Source: RGIG8306 sp964566025
Lineage (GTDB): Bacteria; Bacillota; Clostridia; Lachnospirales; Lachnospiraceae
DNA length: 64,000 nt
Direction of reading: 5' to 3'
NCBI GenBank assembly: GCA_964566025.1
Contig: CAZMHF010000006.1
Location: forward strand, 1 to 64,000
Shown here: piece after piece, positions 43,632 through 55,846 of the stretch
How positions within the stretch are numbered: position 1 is the first letter of the stretch
Layout: every line of letters begins with the position of its first letter
The notes under the pieces: model-generated
What the model saw: the letters and a program-made list of their open reading frames with translations, nothing else
What the model was told of the DNA's origin: nothing
Database searches by the model: none
Position numbers and translations under genes: made by a program

Positions 43632-44648
43632 TTATGCTAACTCGAAAATTTGTTTTAATCCTTCTTCATCTAATTGTGTGCCAATCACACAAATACAACC
43701 CGTATAACTCGCACTACCTGTTCGTATTTCAAATTCGCCTGGTACTAAATCAAAATGAATCCATTCTCCATTTTCATCTTGTACAATTCCTTTTGCTCTT
43801 AGTATCATACCATAATCCTCTGTCTTTGATAAGACAGTGAGCACTTTTTTAAATGTTGCTTTTTCATATATATGAGGCGTTTCGACCGCCCAATTTGTAA
43901 ATACGTCTTCCGCATGATGATGAGTATGCTCATGGTGATCGTGTCCACAGTCACAATGTTCATGATGGTCGTGCCCACAGTTATGATGATCATGATGATG
44001 ATCATGATGATCGTGGTCGTGATGGTCATCTTCAATCAACTCACTTATTAAGCTTTTCCCTTGTTGAATCGCTGTATGGATTTGATTAGCTCCTAATTGC
44101 TCCCATGGCGTTGTAATAATTTTCGCTTTATGATTTTTTTCTTGAATCAATGCCACCGCATTTTCAACAGTATGTGCGGGAACATTTTGCGTTCTACTTA
44201 GGACAATTGTATTGGCATTTTCAATTTGATTATTGTAAAATTCGCCGAAGTTTTTCATATACATTTTGCACTTTTTTACATCCGACACCGTAACAAACGA
44301 CTCCAATTCAATTGATTCATCATCAATACTCAAAACTGCGTTTATAACATCTGACAATTTCCCTACACCCGATGGTTCAATAATAATACGCTCAGGTGAA
44401 AATTGTTCTAATACTTCTTTTAATGATTTTTCAAAATCGCCAACTAAGGAACAGCAAATACAACCTGAATTCATTTCATTGATTTCGATTCCAGAATCCT
44501 TCAAGAACCCACCATCAATCCCAATTTCACCAAATTCATTCTCGATTAATACAATCTTTTCGCCCTTATATACCTCATCAATTAATTTCTTGATAAATGT
44601 TGTTTTCCCGGCGCCTAAAAAACCCGATATAATTGTGATTTTTGCCAT
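43632..44648 (-). CDS. CobW/YciC-type GTP-binding metallochaperone with His-rich loop
   Basis: 338 residues, G3E GTPase. Walker A SGFLGAGKTTFI, GCICC metal motif (residues 62-66), IIEPSGVGKL, and SRTQ near the G4 position. Between about 200 and 245 lies a metal-binding stretch of about 24 His with Asp and three Cys. It probably binds zinc, nickel or cobalt. C-terminal CobW_C domain. Tandem partner of 42671-43618 with a 13-bp gap. Metal identity cannot be told; zinc handling (as for YciC/ZigA) is the best guess. Confidence 0.9.
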   Translation of the reverse strand: MAKITIISGFLGAGKTTFIKKLIDEVYKGEKIVLIENEFGEIGIDGGFLKDSGIEINEMNSGCICCSLVGDFEKSLKEVLEQFSPERIIIEPSGVGKLSDVINAVLSIDDESIELESFVTVSDVKKCKMYMKNFGEFYNNQIENANTIVLSRTQNVPAHTVENAVALIQEKNHKAKIITTPWEQLGANQIHTAIQQGKSLISELIEDDHHDHDHHDHHHDHHNCGHDHHEHCDCGHDHHEHTHHHAEDVFTNWAVETPHIYEKATFKKVLTVLSKTEDYGMILRAKGIVQDENGEWIHFDLVPGEFEIRTGSASYTGCICVIGTQLDEEGLKQIFELA

Positions 44649-44664
44649 ATCAATAACCTTCTTT

Positions 44665-45753
44665 CTATTTGCTCTCTTCTAATGGAATCATAATCGTAAA
44701 GGTAGAACCCTCATCTATCTTAGAGTCTAGCTCAATTGCACCATTATAATAGTTTGCAATATGTTTTACAATAGATAATCCCAAACCTGTTCCACCGACA
44801 TTTCTGTTACGACCTTTATCCACTCTAAAAAACCGCTCAAATATACGCTCTTTTAAGTTTTGTGGAATTCCAATCCCTGTATCACTGATGGTAATTATCA
44901 TCTTTCCATCGTTCTTTTCAATTGTTGCTATCACCGTTCCATTTTGTTTATTATATTTTATCGCATTATTCATCAAATTGACAATCATCTCTCGTATATG
45001 ATTTGGATCGGCAAACATGGAAATTTCATCGCATTTTTGAATAATCTCAACATTCATTTTTTTTGCAAGTGGTTTAAGTGATCGAATAATCTCTTCAAAA
45101 ATCGGTTTCACTTCCAATGTAATTTTCGATGCCTCAATCGACTTTTCACCCGATTCTAAACGGCTGATTTCCAAAATATCATTGATTAAGTGCGTCATTC
45201 GATCTGCTTCTACAATAATTCGTTGCATAAATTCTTTTTTTTGCTCTTCATCTTGAACAAAGTTATGCTGTATAAGCTCTGCGTAACCTCTAATCGATGT
45301 AATTGGTGTTTTGAGCTCATGCGATACATTGCTAAAGAACTCCTGTCTTATCATTTTTTGTTTATTAATTTCCGCGAGATACTCATCCATACGTTTCGCC
45401 ATTTTTGTCGTCGTTTGGGCGATAACATCCATCTCCTGATAAGGATATTCAGAAAAATGAACCGCTGGTTTTTTAAAATCCAATTCGTCCATCTGTTTTG
45501 TAATTTCCGTAATAGGCTTTGTAATAGATTTTGCTAGTTCCACACTAATTCTATACACAAATAATAATGATGATAGGATACCTATCATCATTCCCATCAT
45601 CAACGGCGTTAAAATATCTTCTACATTTTTCCCTAACAACAGCGTAAATGCGATATACAAAACAATCGTATTAATCGCAATTGAAAGAATAGATATGGCA
45701 ATCAAATTATAGCGTATTGATTTTGCCATATTTTTTTTCTTATTGTTGGACAT
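44665..45753 (-). CDS. Sensor histidine kinase (PhoR-like)
   Basis: 362 residues. Two membrane segments (about 14-40 and 50-68) with almost no outside loop, HAMP-like linker, HisKA with phospho-acceptor His 145 in SNVSHELKTP, and HATPase motifs NLMNNAIKYN, ISDTGIGIP and GGTGLGLSIVKHI. The short outside loop suggests an intramembrane or partner-delivered signal. Starts inside the 3' end of the response regulator gene (14-bp overlap), so they form one operon. Confidence 0.93.
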   Translation of the reverse strand: MSNNKKKNMAKSIRYNLIAISILSIAINTIVLYIAFTLLLGKNVEDILTPLMMGMMIGILSSLLFVYRISVELAKSITKPITEITKQMDELDFKKPAVHFSEYPYQEMDVIAQTTTKMAKRMDEYLAEINKQKMIRQEFFSNVSHELKTPITSIRGYAELIQHNFVQDEEQKKEFMQRIIVEADRMTHLINDILEISRLESGEKSIEASKITLEVKPIFEEIIRSLKPLAKKMNVEIIQKCDEISMFADPNHIREMIVNLMNNAIKYNKQNGTVIATIEKNDGKMIITISDTGIGIPQNLKERIFERFFRVDKGRNRNVGGTGLGLSIVKHIANYYNGAIELDSKIDEGSTFTIMIPLEESK

Positions 45754-46408
45754 ACCGATAACCTACTCCTCGAACTGTAACAACATTTGCCGATTCTTTT
45801 TCGCCCAATTTGTGTCGCAATGTTCTAATATGAATATCTAGTGTTCTTGTTTCACCTTCAAATCCATATCCCCATATGCTATCGAGCAATTCATCGCGTT
45901 TGACAACACGATCCTTATTTTTAAATAAATAATTGAGCAATTCAAATTCTTTAAACGTTAGCAAAATGCTTGTTCCTTCAACTTGAACCTCTCGTGTTTT
46001 TTCATTAATACGTAATCCTTGCTTTTCTTGCTCATTTGGTTTTATCCTTCGTAGTAGCGAACGAATTCTTGCAGCGAGCTCTAACATACTAAATGGCTTC
46101 ACTAAGTAATCATCTGCTCCACTATCAAGGCCAGTGATTTTGTCATATTCACTACCCTTTGCCGTTAGCATCAAAATCGGTGCTTCTTTGCAAATTTCAT
46201 GGCGTCGAATTTCTCTAATGAAATCAATCCCACTCATTTGTGGCAACATCCAGTCTACGATAAATAAATCTGGTTGCTCTTTTTTTAGATGAATCAACGC
46301 TTCTTCGGCTGTGCAAAAACCAACGGTTTGGTATCCAAAACCCTTTAAAGCAATTTCGATAATGTCTCTAATACTATTTTCGTCTTCTATGATAAATATA
46401 TTCTGCAT
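45740..46408 (-). CDS. OmpR-family response regulator
   Basis: 222 residues. Receiver domain with acidic pair EDE (8-10), phospho-Asp in FIVDWMLPQ (about 55), LTAKG (Thr) and VKPFS (Lys). C-terminal winged helix with EFELLNYLFKNKDRVVKRDELL and RTLDIHIRTLRHKLGE. Partner is the overlapping histidine kinase. Ribosome site GGGGGGAG. Target genes cannot be inferred; PhoP- or VicR-like by architecture. Confidence 0.94.
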   Translation of the reverse strand: MQNIFIIEDENSIRDIIEIALKGFGYQTVGFCTAEEALIHLKKEQPDLFIVDWMLPQMSGIDFIREIRRHEICKEAPILMLTAKGSEYDKITGLDSGADDYLVKPFSMLELAARIRSLLRRIKPNEQEKQGLRINEKTREVQVEGTSILLTFKEFELLNYLFKNKDRVVKRDELLDSIWGYGFEGETRTLDIHIRTLRHKLGEKESANVVTVRGVGYRYVQQ

Positions 46409-46449
46409 TTTCTCCCCCCGGATTTACAATGTAGACTTCCAAGAAAAGC

Positions 46450-46495
46450 CTAGGTAATTTTAACACTCTTTAGTTAAAACTAACTAGGCCACTGA
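46450..46495 (-). terminator. Long hairpin between the small membrane protein and the two-component genes
   Basis: GCCTAG...TTTTAAC pairs with GTTAAAA...CTAGGC over about 17 positions with few mismatches, followed by TTTTCTT on the minus strand; likely ends the 46533-46964 transcript. Confidence 0.5.
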
Positions 46496-46532
46496 CTATT
46501 TATTTCATTTTGCATTTGTTGCACGAAACAGA

Positions 46533-46964
46533 TTATCTTTCTGTGTATTTGTCAACCATATCATCAACAGGACCAATTTTAAAGGATTGTCCTTTTAGAG
46601 CAAGTAGTGCCAATACAAGAAATGTAATGGTTCTAACAACTTCAATTGCTGAATTAATAATACCATCTAGGTTAAATGGCCATTTTAAACGGAATGTTGA
46701 ATTCGTTGCTTCAATAATTTCATTCACAAATGTGAAAATATCTGAAACCATTCCCACTAGATTTGATGCTAGGTAAAATACTAATAATAATGCGATCGCT
46801 TTTACAATTGATTTACGTAAAAACGCATTGCTCTCTGTTGCGAATAAATATGTCGCTGCTGCCAACACAATCACTAATCCTTCAACATTTGTCCCCATCA
46901 ATGCCATCATGAAAAACAATGATGCTATCAAACACACACTTACGCCAAACTTTGTTTTATCCAT
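46533..46964 (-). CDS. Small membrane protein of unknown function
   Basis: 143 residues with about four hydrophobic segments (residues about 7-22, 28-43, 52-75 and 106-124) and a short hydrophilic end. No family recognised. Good ribosome site (AAAGGAG). Lies between valS and the two-component genes but is separated from the latter by a hairpin. Nothing in it suggests transport of a given solute. Confidence 0.7.
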   Translation of the reverse strand: MDKTKFGVSVCLIASLFFMMALMGTNVEGLVIVLAAATYLFATESNAFLRKSIVKAIALLLVFYLASNLVGMVSDIFTFVNEIIEATNSTFRLKWPFNLDGIINSAIEVVRTITFLVLALLALKGQSFKIGPVDDMVDKYTER

Positions 46965-47032
46965 CTTTAACTCCTTTATAATAATGTTTATTTTTACTTT
47001 TTAAGTATACCTAATTTAATCAAAAAGGTCAA

Positions 47033-49660
<2,628 letters not shown>

Positions 49661-49684
49661 ATTTCCTCCTATTATCTTACATAA

Positions 49685-49917
49685 AAAAGCCCTTTGCATA
49701 TACTAACTATACACAAAGGGCGAATTAACGCGGTACCACCTTACTTTATCACTCAATCGTCTTTAACGCAACGACACGGAAATTTCTATTATGCTTACGC
49801 ATCTTTTTGAAAACTTCAGCTCCAAAGCTACCTTCCGTATCGTCCTTTTAGTCAACTCTCAGCACCGTCAACCTCTCTGTCAAAGTCGTCTTACGTACTC
49901 CTCTTTTTCAACGCTAT
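49685..49917 (-). promoter_or_regulatory. T-box riboswitch of valS (Val specifier GTA)
   Basis: Minus-strand leader about 230 nt. Stem I carries AGAGAG and GGTGCTGAGAG elements and a specifier loop GAAG-GTA, with GTA (Val) at 49829-49831. The T-box AAGGTGGTACCGCG lies at 49729-49742. The terminator pairs GCCCTTTG with CAAAGGGC (49689-49696 / 49714-49721), followed by six T. Uncharged tRNA-Val should favour the antiterminator and raise valS expression. Confidence 0.93.
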
Positions 49918-49923
49918 ATAGGT

Positions 49924-49952
49924 ATCATACAGACCATCATTCCTCTTGTCAA
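49924..49952 (-). promoter_or_regulatory. Promoter of the valS T-box leader
   Basis: TTGACA (49947-49952), 17-bp spacer, TATGAT (49924-49929) on the minus strand, right after the TPR gene. Confidence 0.8.
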
Positions 49953-49958
49953 GACAAA

Positions 49959-50762
49959 CTATTCACGAAAAGCCTTTTTTAAAGCGCCTATATAACGAGT
50001 AATTTCCGCTTTTTTTCGAATAGAGTCTTTTGTAAACATAGCCATTGTTTCATCACTTTTTACTTTCATAATTTCTTGCTCTTTTACTTCTTCAAATTCC
50101 GTTTTCCACAAATCAGCTTTTTCAAAATCGATTTTTGAAGAAATACTCATTGGCAATTGTATCCCTCTAAGCTCTAGCAAGAAATAGGCCTGTTTTAGCA
50201 CCTCATCATTTTCTTTTATATCGTTTGATTTATTTAAATTCTGCATCGCTTCTTCATATAAACCCATTTTAATATATACCAAAGCTAGATGTTGATACAT
50301 GTTTGCCATCAATTCTTCGGAAATTGTCGCATCATCCTTGCGTTTTGCAAGGGAATCGTAGCTTTTTAAGGCACTTTGATAACGACCTTGTGTATAATAA
50401 TAATCGCCCTGTGCTAACAAACGTTTGCCAACGCTCATTTTTTGAACTGCCTCAAATTGCTTGCGAAACTCCTTTATCTCTTGCTCAGAATAATAATGAA
50501 ATTCTCTTAGCAAATAAACGAGCTTTGTACTAAATAACTCTCTATCTTCGATAAGCCTTGCAATACGATTTGCACTTTCTGGCATCTTTAATTCGTCTCG
50601 AATAAACTCAACTAGTGAATCATTGATAAAAGTAGGACTAATAATATATATATTCTGACAAATGTAATAACAAAGTTCTTCGCTAGAATAAATTGAAACG
50701 CCCATTTCTTCAATATAATATGGATGCTTTGCTAGTGCACCATTGCATAATAAGTATCCCAT
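49959..50762 (-). CDS. TPR-containing cytoplasmic protein, third gene of the DUF5717-DUF5716 operon
   Basis: 267 residues, no signal or membrane segment. Residues about 110-185 form TPR-like helices: KRLLAQGDYYYTQGRYQSAL, QHLALVYIKMGLYEEAMQNL. The first 100 residues are helical and unfamiliar; the last 60 are Lys/Glu-rich. It follows the DUF5716 gene by 11 bp, so it is probably translated with it and may act as an adaptor in the same complex. No known family name. Confidence 0.7.
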   Translation of the reverse strand: MGYLLCNGALAKHPYYIEEMGVSIYSSEELCYYICQNIYIISPTFINDSLVEFIRDELKMPESANRIARLIEDRELFSTKLVYLLREFHYYSEQEIKEFRKQFEAVQKMSVGKRLLAQGDYYYTQGRYQSALKSYDSLAKRKDDATISEELMANMYQHLALVYIKMGLYEEAMQNLNKSNDIKENDEVLKQAYFLLELRGIQLPMSISSKIDFEKADLWKTEFEEVKEQEIMKVKSDETMAMFTKDSIRKKAEITRYIGALKKAFRE

Positions 50763-50773
50763 TTCGCATCCTC

Positions 50774-52048
50774 CTAACCGTTTAATTTAAGTTCTCTCAT
50801 AATGGTAATGCCCGATGAAGGAAACATAGAGCCAAATCCCAAATCCTTGATTTCCAATCGCAATACATCTTCATTTTCAAATATCATTTTTAGCGATACA
50901 CGCGTTGTCTTGTTAGGACGTGGTGGAAATTGATCAAATGGTATACGAATCATTTTTCCTTTTTTCTGTCCAATTGGCGTAACCTCTAATGTAAGCGCAT
51001 CCTCTCCATCAATGATAAAATCAAGTGTTGTTTGTGCCGAATACCAATTATCGCCCGCTTTTACTAGCGTTATTTTTTGAGGAACCGCCTTTGCGATGAC
51101 TTCCATTGAAATCGTACTTCCAATTCGTCCCTCACAAACACAAATATATGGGTAGGCACTTCGTGAACGTGTTCGATCTACCGCTAGCAATGCCGCACCT
51201 TTTACAAATAGTAATGGCTCATAATATACTTTTCTTCGATTGCAAATGTATTTTAGGAAACGCCCATCCCATTCACTAACATTTTCAAAGCCCTTTCCAC
51301 TTAAACAAACCGAAGAAACAATTTTCTTTTCCAATAAACGATTTGCACAACCGAACATAATCGAGTCTGCCATTCGTTTTCCAGACGGTTCTTCTAATAT
51401 ACGTAAATTAAAATTATCTTCTAATTTTTCTTTTGTCACTTGGCAAATTTGCGGATTCATTCCTCTGGAGATTTTACACTCATAATACATCATACTATCA
51501 TCTGATAAATCAAATAGTGTTGCTGTATTTGCGTAAACTTCTGGCTTTTGGCTTAATAAGTAGAACATAAAGCTTTCTGTATGGCTAATAATTCGAACAT
51601 TATTGCTCTTGATTTTCATATTTTCCATGCATTGCATAATCGCATCCATAATAGGAATGTCTAATTTGCGCAATGTAAAAACAATTTGCTCAATATAATC
51701 TTCTTCATTTTGTAATTGAAGAATCTTTTCTAACGCATATTGGACATACAAAACAAGCAACTCATCTGCTCTATAGCACACGCCTTCTAATGTTGAGGTA
51801 CCTTCTTGACTAACTAATCGCAATAGTTTGTCAACAATAATTCCCGTATTTGATAATGCGCTCTCTAGCGCATCTTGTCCGATTTTCCACTGATCAATGC
51901 CCCTGCATTTGCAAATCGCGGTTGGCATCATCAAATTATGGTTCGTATCATCATAGAAAATATCTTCTAGGCGATTTGCTTCGTGATTCACAACGCATAT
52001 ATGGCTATATACATCACACAAATCAAATCCTACTAATAATCCTGCCAT
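50774..52048 (-). CDS. DUF5716 family protein (Hsp70/actin-fold ATPase-like)
   Basis: 424 residues. Opens with GLLVGFDLCDVYSHICVV, like the phosphate-1 loop of Hsp70/actin ATPases; TATLFDLSDDSMMYYE is a phosphate-2-like strand and VSSVCLSGKGFENV an adenosine-loop-like turn. The last 120 residues form a beta-rich domain (from about VIAKAVPQKITLV). It looks like a DUF5716 protein, an uncharacterised family of Lachnospiraceae as far as I recall. Lies between DUF5717 (26-bp gap) and TPR (11-bp gap) genes. A DnaK-like partner for the large DUF5717 scaffold is a reasonable inference, but no substrate is known. Confidence 0.72.
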   Translation of the reverse strand: MAGLLVGFDLCDVYSHICVVNHEANRLEDIFYDDTNHNLMMPTAICKCRGIDQWKIGQDALESALSNTGIIVDKLLRLVSQEGTSTLEGVCYRADELLVLYVQYALEKILQLQNEEDYIEQIVFTLRKLDIPIMDAIMQCMENMKIKSNNVRIISHTESFMFYLLSQKPEVYANTATLFDLSDDSMMYYECKISRGMNPQICQVTKEKLEDNFNLRILEEPSGKRMADSIMFGCANRLLEKKIVSSVCLSGKGFENVSEWDGRFLKYICNRRKVYYEPLLFVKGAALLAVDRTRSRSAYPYICVCEGRIGSTISMEVIAKAVPQKITLVKAGDNWYSAQTTLDFIIDGEDALTLEVTPIGQKKGKMIRIPFDQFPPRPNKTTRVSLKMIFENEDVLRLEIKDLGFGSMFPSSGITIMRELKLNG

Positions 52049-52074
52049 CTTCCCTCCTAATCATCACTCGCAAA

Positions 52075-55000
52075 CTACACCAATGTAAATAATGCTTCTT
52101 TTAATCGTTGTTCTAGCTCATAATTATAAATTTCTTCTTCTAGCCCATTCGTATTTTTTTGATATGCCATCGCACAAATTTTATTAATACTATCAAATGT
52201 GCTGTTTTTCACAACGAATGTTTCTTCTCCAGTAATCATTTTTATTTCATCATCGACAATGTGTGTTGTATGATTCTTATGCTCGACAATTTGATACTCA
52301 AGCGTTTCATCGGCAAATAAAATCAAATGCGCTACATATACACCTCGATACATTTGTGTCATCTTTAATTCGCTCCATTCGTTTTCGCCCAATATGCGCT
52401 TTTTAAGATAGACACTTTGTGCATCTAATGAACGATGCTCAATTAATAGATTCCCGTTTAATTGTATTGGAACATCAACTTTTTGCCACAACTTTTGGTA
52501 GAATCCAAAATAATAACCACTATGGCATAACCTCGCCAAAATTTGCTCGCACGTTTTTAGCTGCGTATAGTTCAAGTCATGTTTTCTTGTGTAATGGTAT
52601 AGCAATGCAATATTGCAAATATCAATTGATGTAAAATTCGGATTCTCTTCTTCAAGACGAACCTCAATATAATTTAGGCAGGAGTCATCTACACCTTTTT
52701 CTAAAACAAAATAACGATAGGATTGTAGCACATAATATGCACATTCAACACTTTCCTTAACGCGTTCTTTTTCTTTATAAGAGGCGAATACTTGATCCAT
52801 ATTTTCAAAATCGTTTGTAAAAATCATTTGTGCCAATAATCGTTCTAGGAAATCATACGTTGGAATTTCTCTGTTTTGAATTTGTAAGAACAATTCGTAC
52901 ATTTGGCGTGTTGGACCATTATAAAAATGGCATAAGTATGCTAATGTTTCATCTGTATAATAACCTTTTTGGAATAACTGCAAGGACATATCTAGCGTAA
53001 ATGCTGACACCATTTTTCCAGTAGCTATCACACGGGAATGGATTACTTCAAGCAACCGCTCTGGTGCCAGAAGTGCGGTATCCTCATCTCTTAATCTCTC
53101 ATACGCCTCGGTTAAATGCTTTTGTCCAATCATTGTTTCCAATGCTTTAATTCTTTCGGCTTCATTTAATTTATCCATATCAAGTGCAAACAAAAACGAA
53201 TCCGCTTTTTCCTCAGACAAATTATGATAATAATAATCAATCACGTGTGCATTTATGCGATTTTTAAGTACATCATGGATTTCAGCGCATTGAATAGCTT
53301 GGAGGGCAACGGACAATTCCAGCGCCGTTTCAATTGGTTTTTCTAATAGCTCAATCGCTCTATTAAGCAAAATTGCTGTATGGTTTGGATAGATTTCTTC
53401 ACAACGCTTCAAGAGCTCTGGATTGTCAAATAGTTTCGTTTTTTCATAAGCGATGTCATAATAACGATTGCCCAAGTTATCCTCAAACAGTAAAATCGCA
53501 TGTTCTGTGTAAATAGGAGCGCATACACAGTTTTTCTCAAAATAATAACTATCCTCAAAAATAAGTTCTGGGCTTCTAATAATAACTTTCGTAATATATT
53601 CATTGTGAATCGTAATCTTGTATGAAGTCAATAAATTTGGCAATACCTTTGCCAAGCGCTCATCCACTAATTCATCACAAATCATATGCTCATAAATCGG
53701 AATTAAATGCTGACTAATGCGACTTTTTAAAAGCATTTCTATCGCATATGTTTCCATCTGTGATTCATATTCTGCAAATATTGAAGAGTCTTCTCCGTAA
53801 AACATAAAAATATTTTCATATAGTAGTTCTTTAATTTGCGAATTCACTTCATCAGACAATAGAAAATACATTAAAATTTCTTGTGGTATTTGGATTGGTG
53901 CTTCGATAGGGAAAGAGTGCATATAGTATTCATTTAATCCTATCATTTTTATATGGTTTTCGACTCCAAGTGCATACCAACGAAAATATTCATTGCCCTT
54001 TTTATTTTTGCGAATACAAAACCCGCAAATTGCTTCTAGCAAGCTAATAAATTTGAACTTTTCAAATAGCTTGGTTAAAATTCGATACGCCAACAAATCA
54101 TTGGATGATGTGTGAAATCCAAGTGTTGCAATATGCTCTGCCAATTGCTCTGTAATCATATCGTTTTGCGTCGCAAAATAAATCACACGCACTTCAAATT
54201 CATCTAATAAACGAAGTAGTGTTGGCTCCTTGATAAAGCAATCAATTGCTTCTAAGTAAAGCAATGGACTTCTGCATTTGTTTTTATATAATTCCTTTAA
54301 GCTCACTAAAATCAAGCTATAGTTATTGGATGTTGTCTTTTTTGCTTGAAAAATCGTATCAATACCTTCTTGCTCTTGGTTCGCATCTAAAAACATCTCT
54401 TGATTCATCGGTTGTGCATTTTGTATGCTTTTTGAAATATGCAAATAAAGAAGCATAAAATATGGATTTTTATCCTGCTCCGTATAATACTTATATATCA
54501 ATTTCCCTGCTGTAATCATTTGTTCTTCTGAACAGTTGAATTTCGCTCGCAAAAATAGATAGAAGCAGTAACCCAACGTATATTGCATTCGCTCTTGCAT
54601 AATCACTTCACGAACTTCATCAATCAAGCACTCCGCTTCAGGAAGAGCGCCCTTTTCGATATAGGCATAAATCAAAAATAATTTATTCGTCCAATGTGGA
54701 CTAATCGCAATTAAATCACGCACATATTTTTCAAACTCGTTAAGCTTGCTATCTCGATTGATTGATTTTTCCTTTGCCTTATGGCGTTTTGGTTTTGTCT
54801 GTGCCACGGCAGGCTGCGTTTTGTATTGAATAAATGCACGAATCAACTGTGAAAATGTTTTTTTGTAAATAAGCTCTTCACTAAGAATAACTTCTTGCCG
54901 AATGGATTGTACAATCGATACATCGTATTGCAATGTATATTTTGCATTTGAAAAAGTGATAATGCCTTCGTTTTCTTCTTTTAGTAATTGTTGAGGATGA

Positions 55001-55770
55001 ATGCCATATGAAAATTCAATGCTACCATCAACAACATCCAATGCCGTTATTTTTGTTTTAGGAAGGCGGATCCAAGGTACGTTGGTTGATACATTTAATG
55101 CATCATACCCCCAACCTATTGCATTTAATATTAGCGTAAATTTGCTATTTTCCTCAATGTCAACAAAGCTCGTGCTATCGTTTTGCAATTCAAAATAAAA
55201 TGCCTCTTTTGCTCCCTTTGCTAAGAGGAATTCTTCTAATCTTCGTTTTTCATTTCGGTTAAATTTTAACGTGTTGTATAAAATAATGTTTTCTAGTTCT
55301 TTCATAAATGGCAATGCCATAAATGCTTTTGAGCAATATAATTTTAATGCACTTTCATAATTTTCTTTTGCGTATAATGCAAAATCATCAATAGAAACAA
55401 TTGAATAATCTGCATCTCCATACGCAATTTCCTTCACCATGAATTTATATGGAATTGTAAAATTCCCCGCATTACTCGCCAATGTAAACTCGCCTTCGAT
55501 AATTGCATTTTCGTGTAATCCTTGTACGGATACTTCGTAGGATATATGACCCTTTCGTCCATAAAAAACAGAGCTCGCTAATTTTACACGTAAATTCGAT
55601 GAGTAGATCACCGCTTTTAGTGGAATATCATTCTCGCTAATCACATATACATCACCTCTAAACGTACAATTCCATGCTGTATGTGCCACGATTGATTCTG
55701 GCTGTATTTTTACTATTGGTGCTTTATATTCAACATTTCCTAATGCCAATTCTCGAATTCGCTCTTTCAC
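52075..55770 (-). CDS. DUF5717 family giant repeat protein
   Basis: 1,231 residues, largest gene of the window, cytoplasmic by appearance. Residues about 1-330 look beta-sandwich-like (EYKAPIVKIQPESIVAHTAW, YEVSVQGLHENAIIEGEF). From about 330 to 1130 the protein is mainly helical hairpins of TPR/solenoid type with Tyr/Leu-rich repeats, and the final 100 residues return to beta strands (DVPIQLNGNLLIEHRSLDAQSVYLKKRIL). No catalytic motif. GTG start after GGGGAGG. First gene of an operon with DUF5716 and TPR genes. Resembles DUF5717, whose role is unknown; a scaffold for the Hsp70-like partner is inference. Confidence 0.7.
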   Translation of the reverse strand: MKERIRELALGNVEYKAPIVKIQPESIVAHTAWNCTFRGDVYVISENDIPLKAVIYSSNLRVKLASSVFYGRKGHISYEVSVQGLHENAIIEGEFTLASNAGNFTIPYKFMVKEIAYGDADYSIVSIDDFALYAKENYESALKLYCSKAFMALPFMKELENIILYNTLKFNRNEKRRLEEFLLAKGAKEAFYFELQNDSTSFVDIEENSKFTLILNAIGWGYDALNVSTNVPWIRLPKTKITALDVVDGSIEFSYGIHPQQLLKEENEGIITFSNAKYTLQYDVSIVQSIRQEVILSEELIYKKTFSQLIRAFIQYKTQPAVAQTKPKRHKAKEKSINRDSKLNEFEKYVRDLIAISPHWTNKLFLIYAYIEKGALPEAECLIDEVREVIMQERMQYTLGYCFYLFLRAKFNCSEEQMITAGKLIYKYYTEQDKNPYFMLLYLHISKSIQNAQPMNQEMFLDANQEQEGIDTIFQAKKTTSNNYSLILVSLKELYKNKCRSPLLYLEAIDCFIKEPTLLRLLDEFEVRVIYFATQNDMITEQLAEHIATLGFHTSSNDLLAYRILTKLFEKFKFISLLEAICGFCIRKNKKGNEYFRWYALGVENHIKMIGLNEYYMHSFPIEAPIQIPQEILMYFLLSDEVNSQIKELLYENIFMFYGEDSSIFAEYESQMETYAIEMLLKSRISQHLIPIYEHMICDELVDERLAKVLPNLLTSYKITIHNEYITKVIIRSPELIFEDSYYFEKNCVCAPIYTEHAILLFEDNLGNRYYDIAYEKTKLFDNPELLKRCEEIYPNHTAILLNRAIELLEKPIETALELSVALQAIQCAEIHDVLKNRINAHVIDYYYHNLSEEKADSFLFALDMDKLNEAERIKALETMIGQKHLTEAYERLRDEDTALLAPERLLEVIHSRVIATGKMVSAFTLDMSLQLFQKGYYTDETLAYLCHFYNGPTRQMYELFLQIQNREIPTYDFLERLLAQMIFTNDFENMDQVFASYKEKERVKESVECAYYVLQSYRYFVLEKGVDDSCLNYIEVRLEEENPNFTSIDICNIALLYHYTRKHDLNYTQLKTCEQILARLCHSGYYFGFYQKLWQKVDVPIQLNGNLLIEHRSLDAQSVYLKKRILGENEWSELKMTQMYRGVYVAHLILFADETLEYQIVEHKNHTTHIVDDEIKMITGEETFVVKNSTFDSINKICAMAYQKNTNGLEEEIYNYELEQRLKEALFTLV

Positions 55771-55811
55771 AATTACCTCCCCTAGCGTTACGTACTATTT
55801 CACTACTTATT

Positions 55812-55840
55812 ATCCTAATACAAATCGAATAAAATTTCAA
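55812..55840 (-). promoter_or_regulatory. Predicted promoter of the DUF5717-DUF5716-TPR operon
   Basis: TTGAAA (55835-55840), 17-bp spacer, TAGGAT (55812-55817) on the minus strand, 42 bp before the GTG start. Confidence 0.55.
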
Positions 55841-55846
55841 TGCTTT

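Noticed and set aside
43900..44035. Low-complexity CAT/GAT-rich tract as a non-coding repeat
   Set aside because: It codes for the His-rich loop of the CobW-type protein in frame.
46409..46532. Small gene in the gap between the response regulator and the membrane protein
   Set aside because: Only a hairpin and no frame with a ribosome site.
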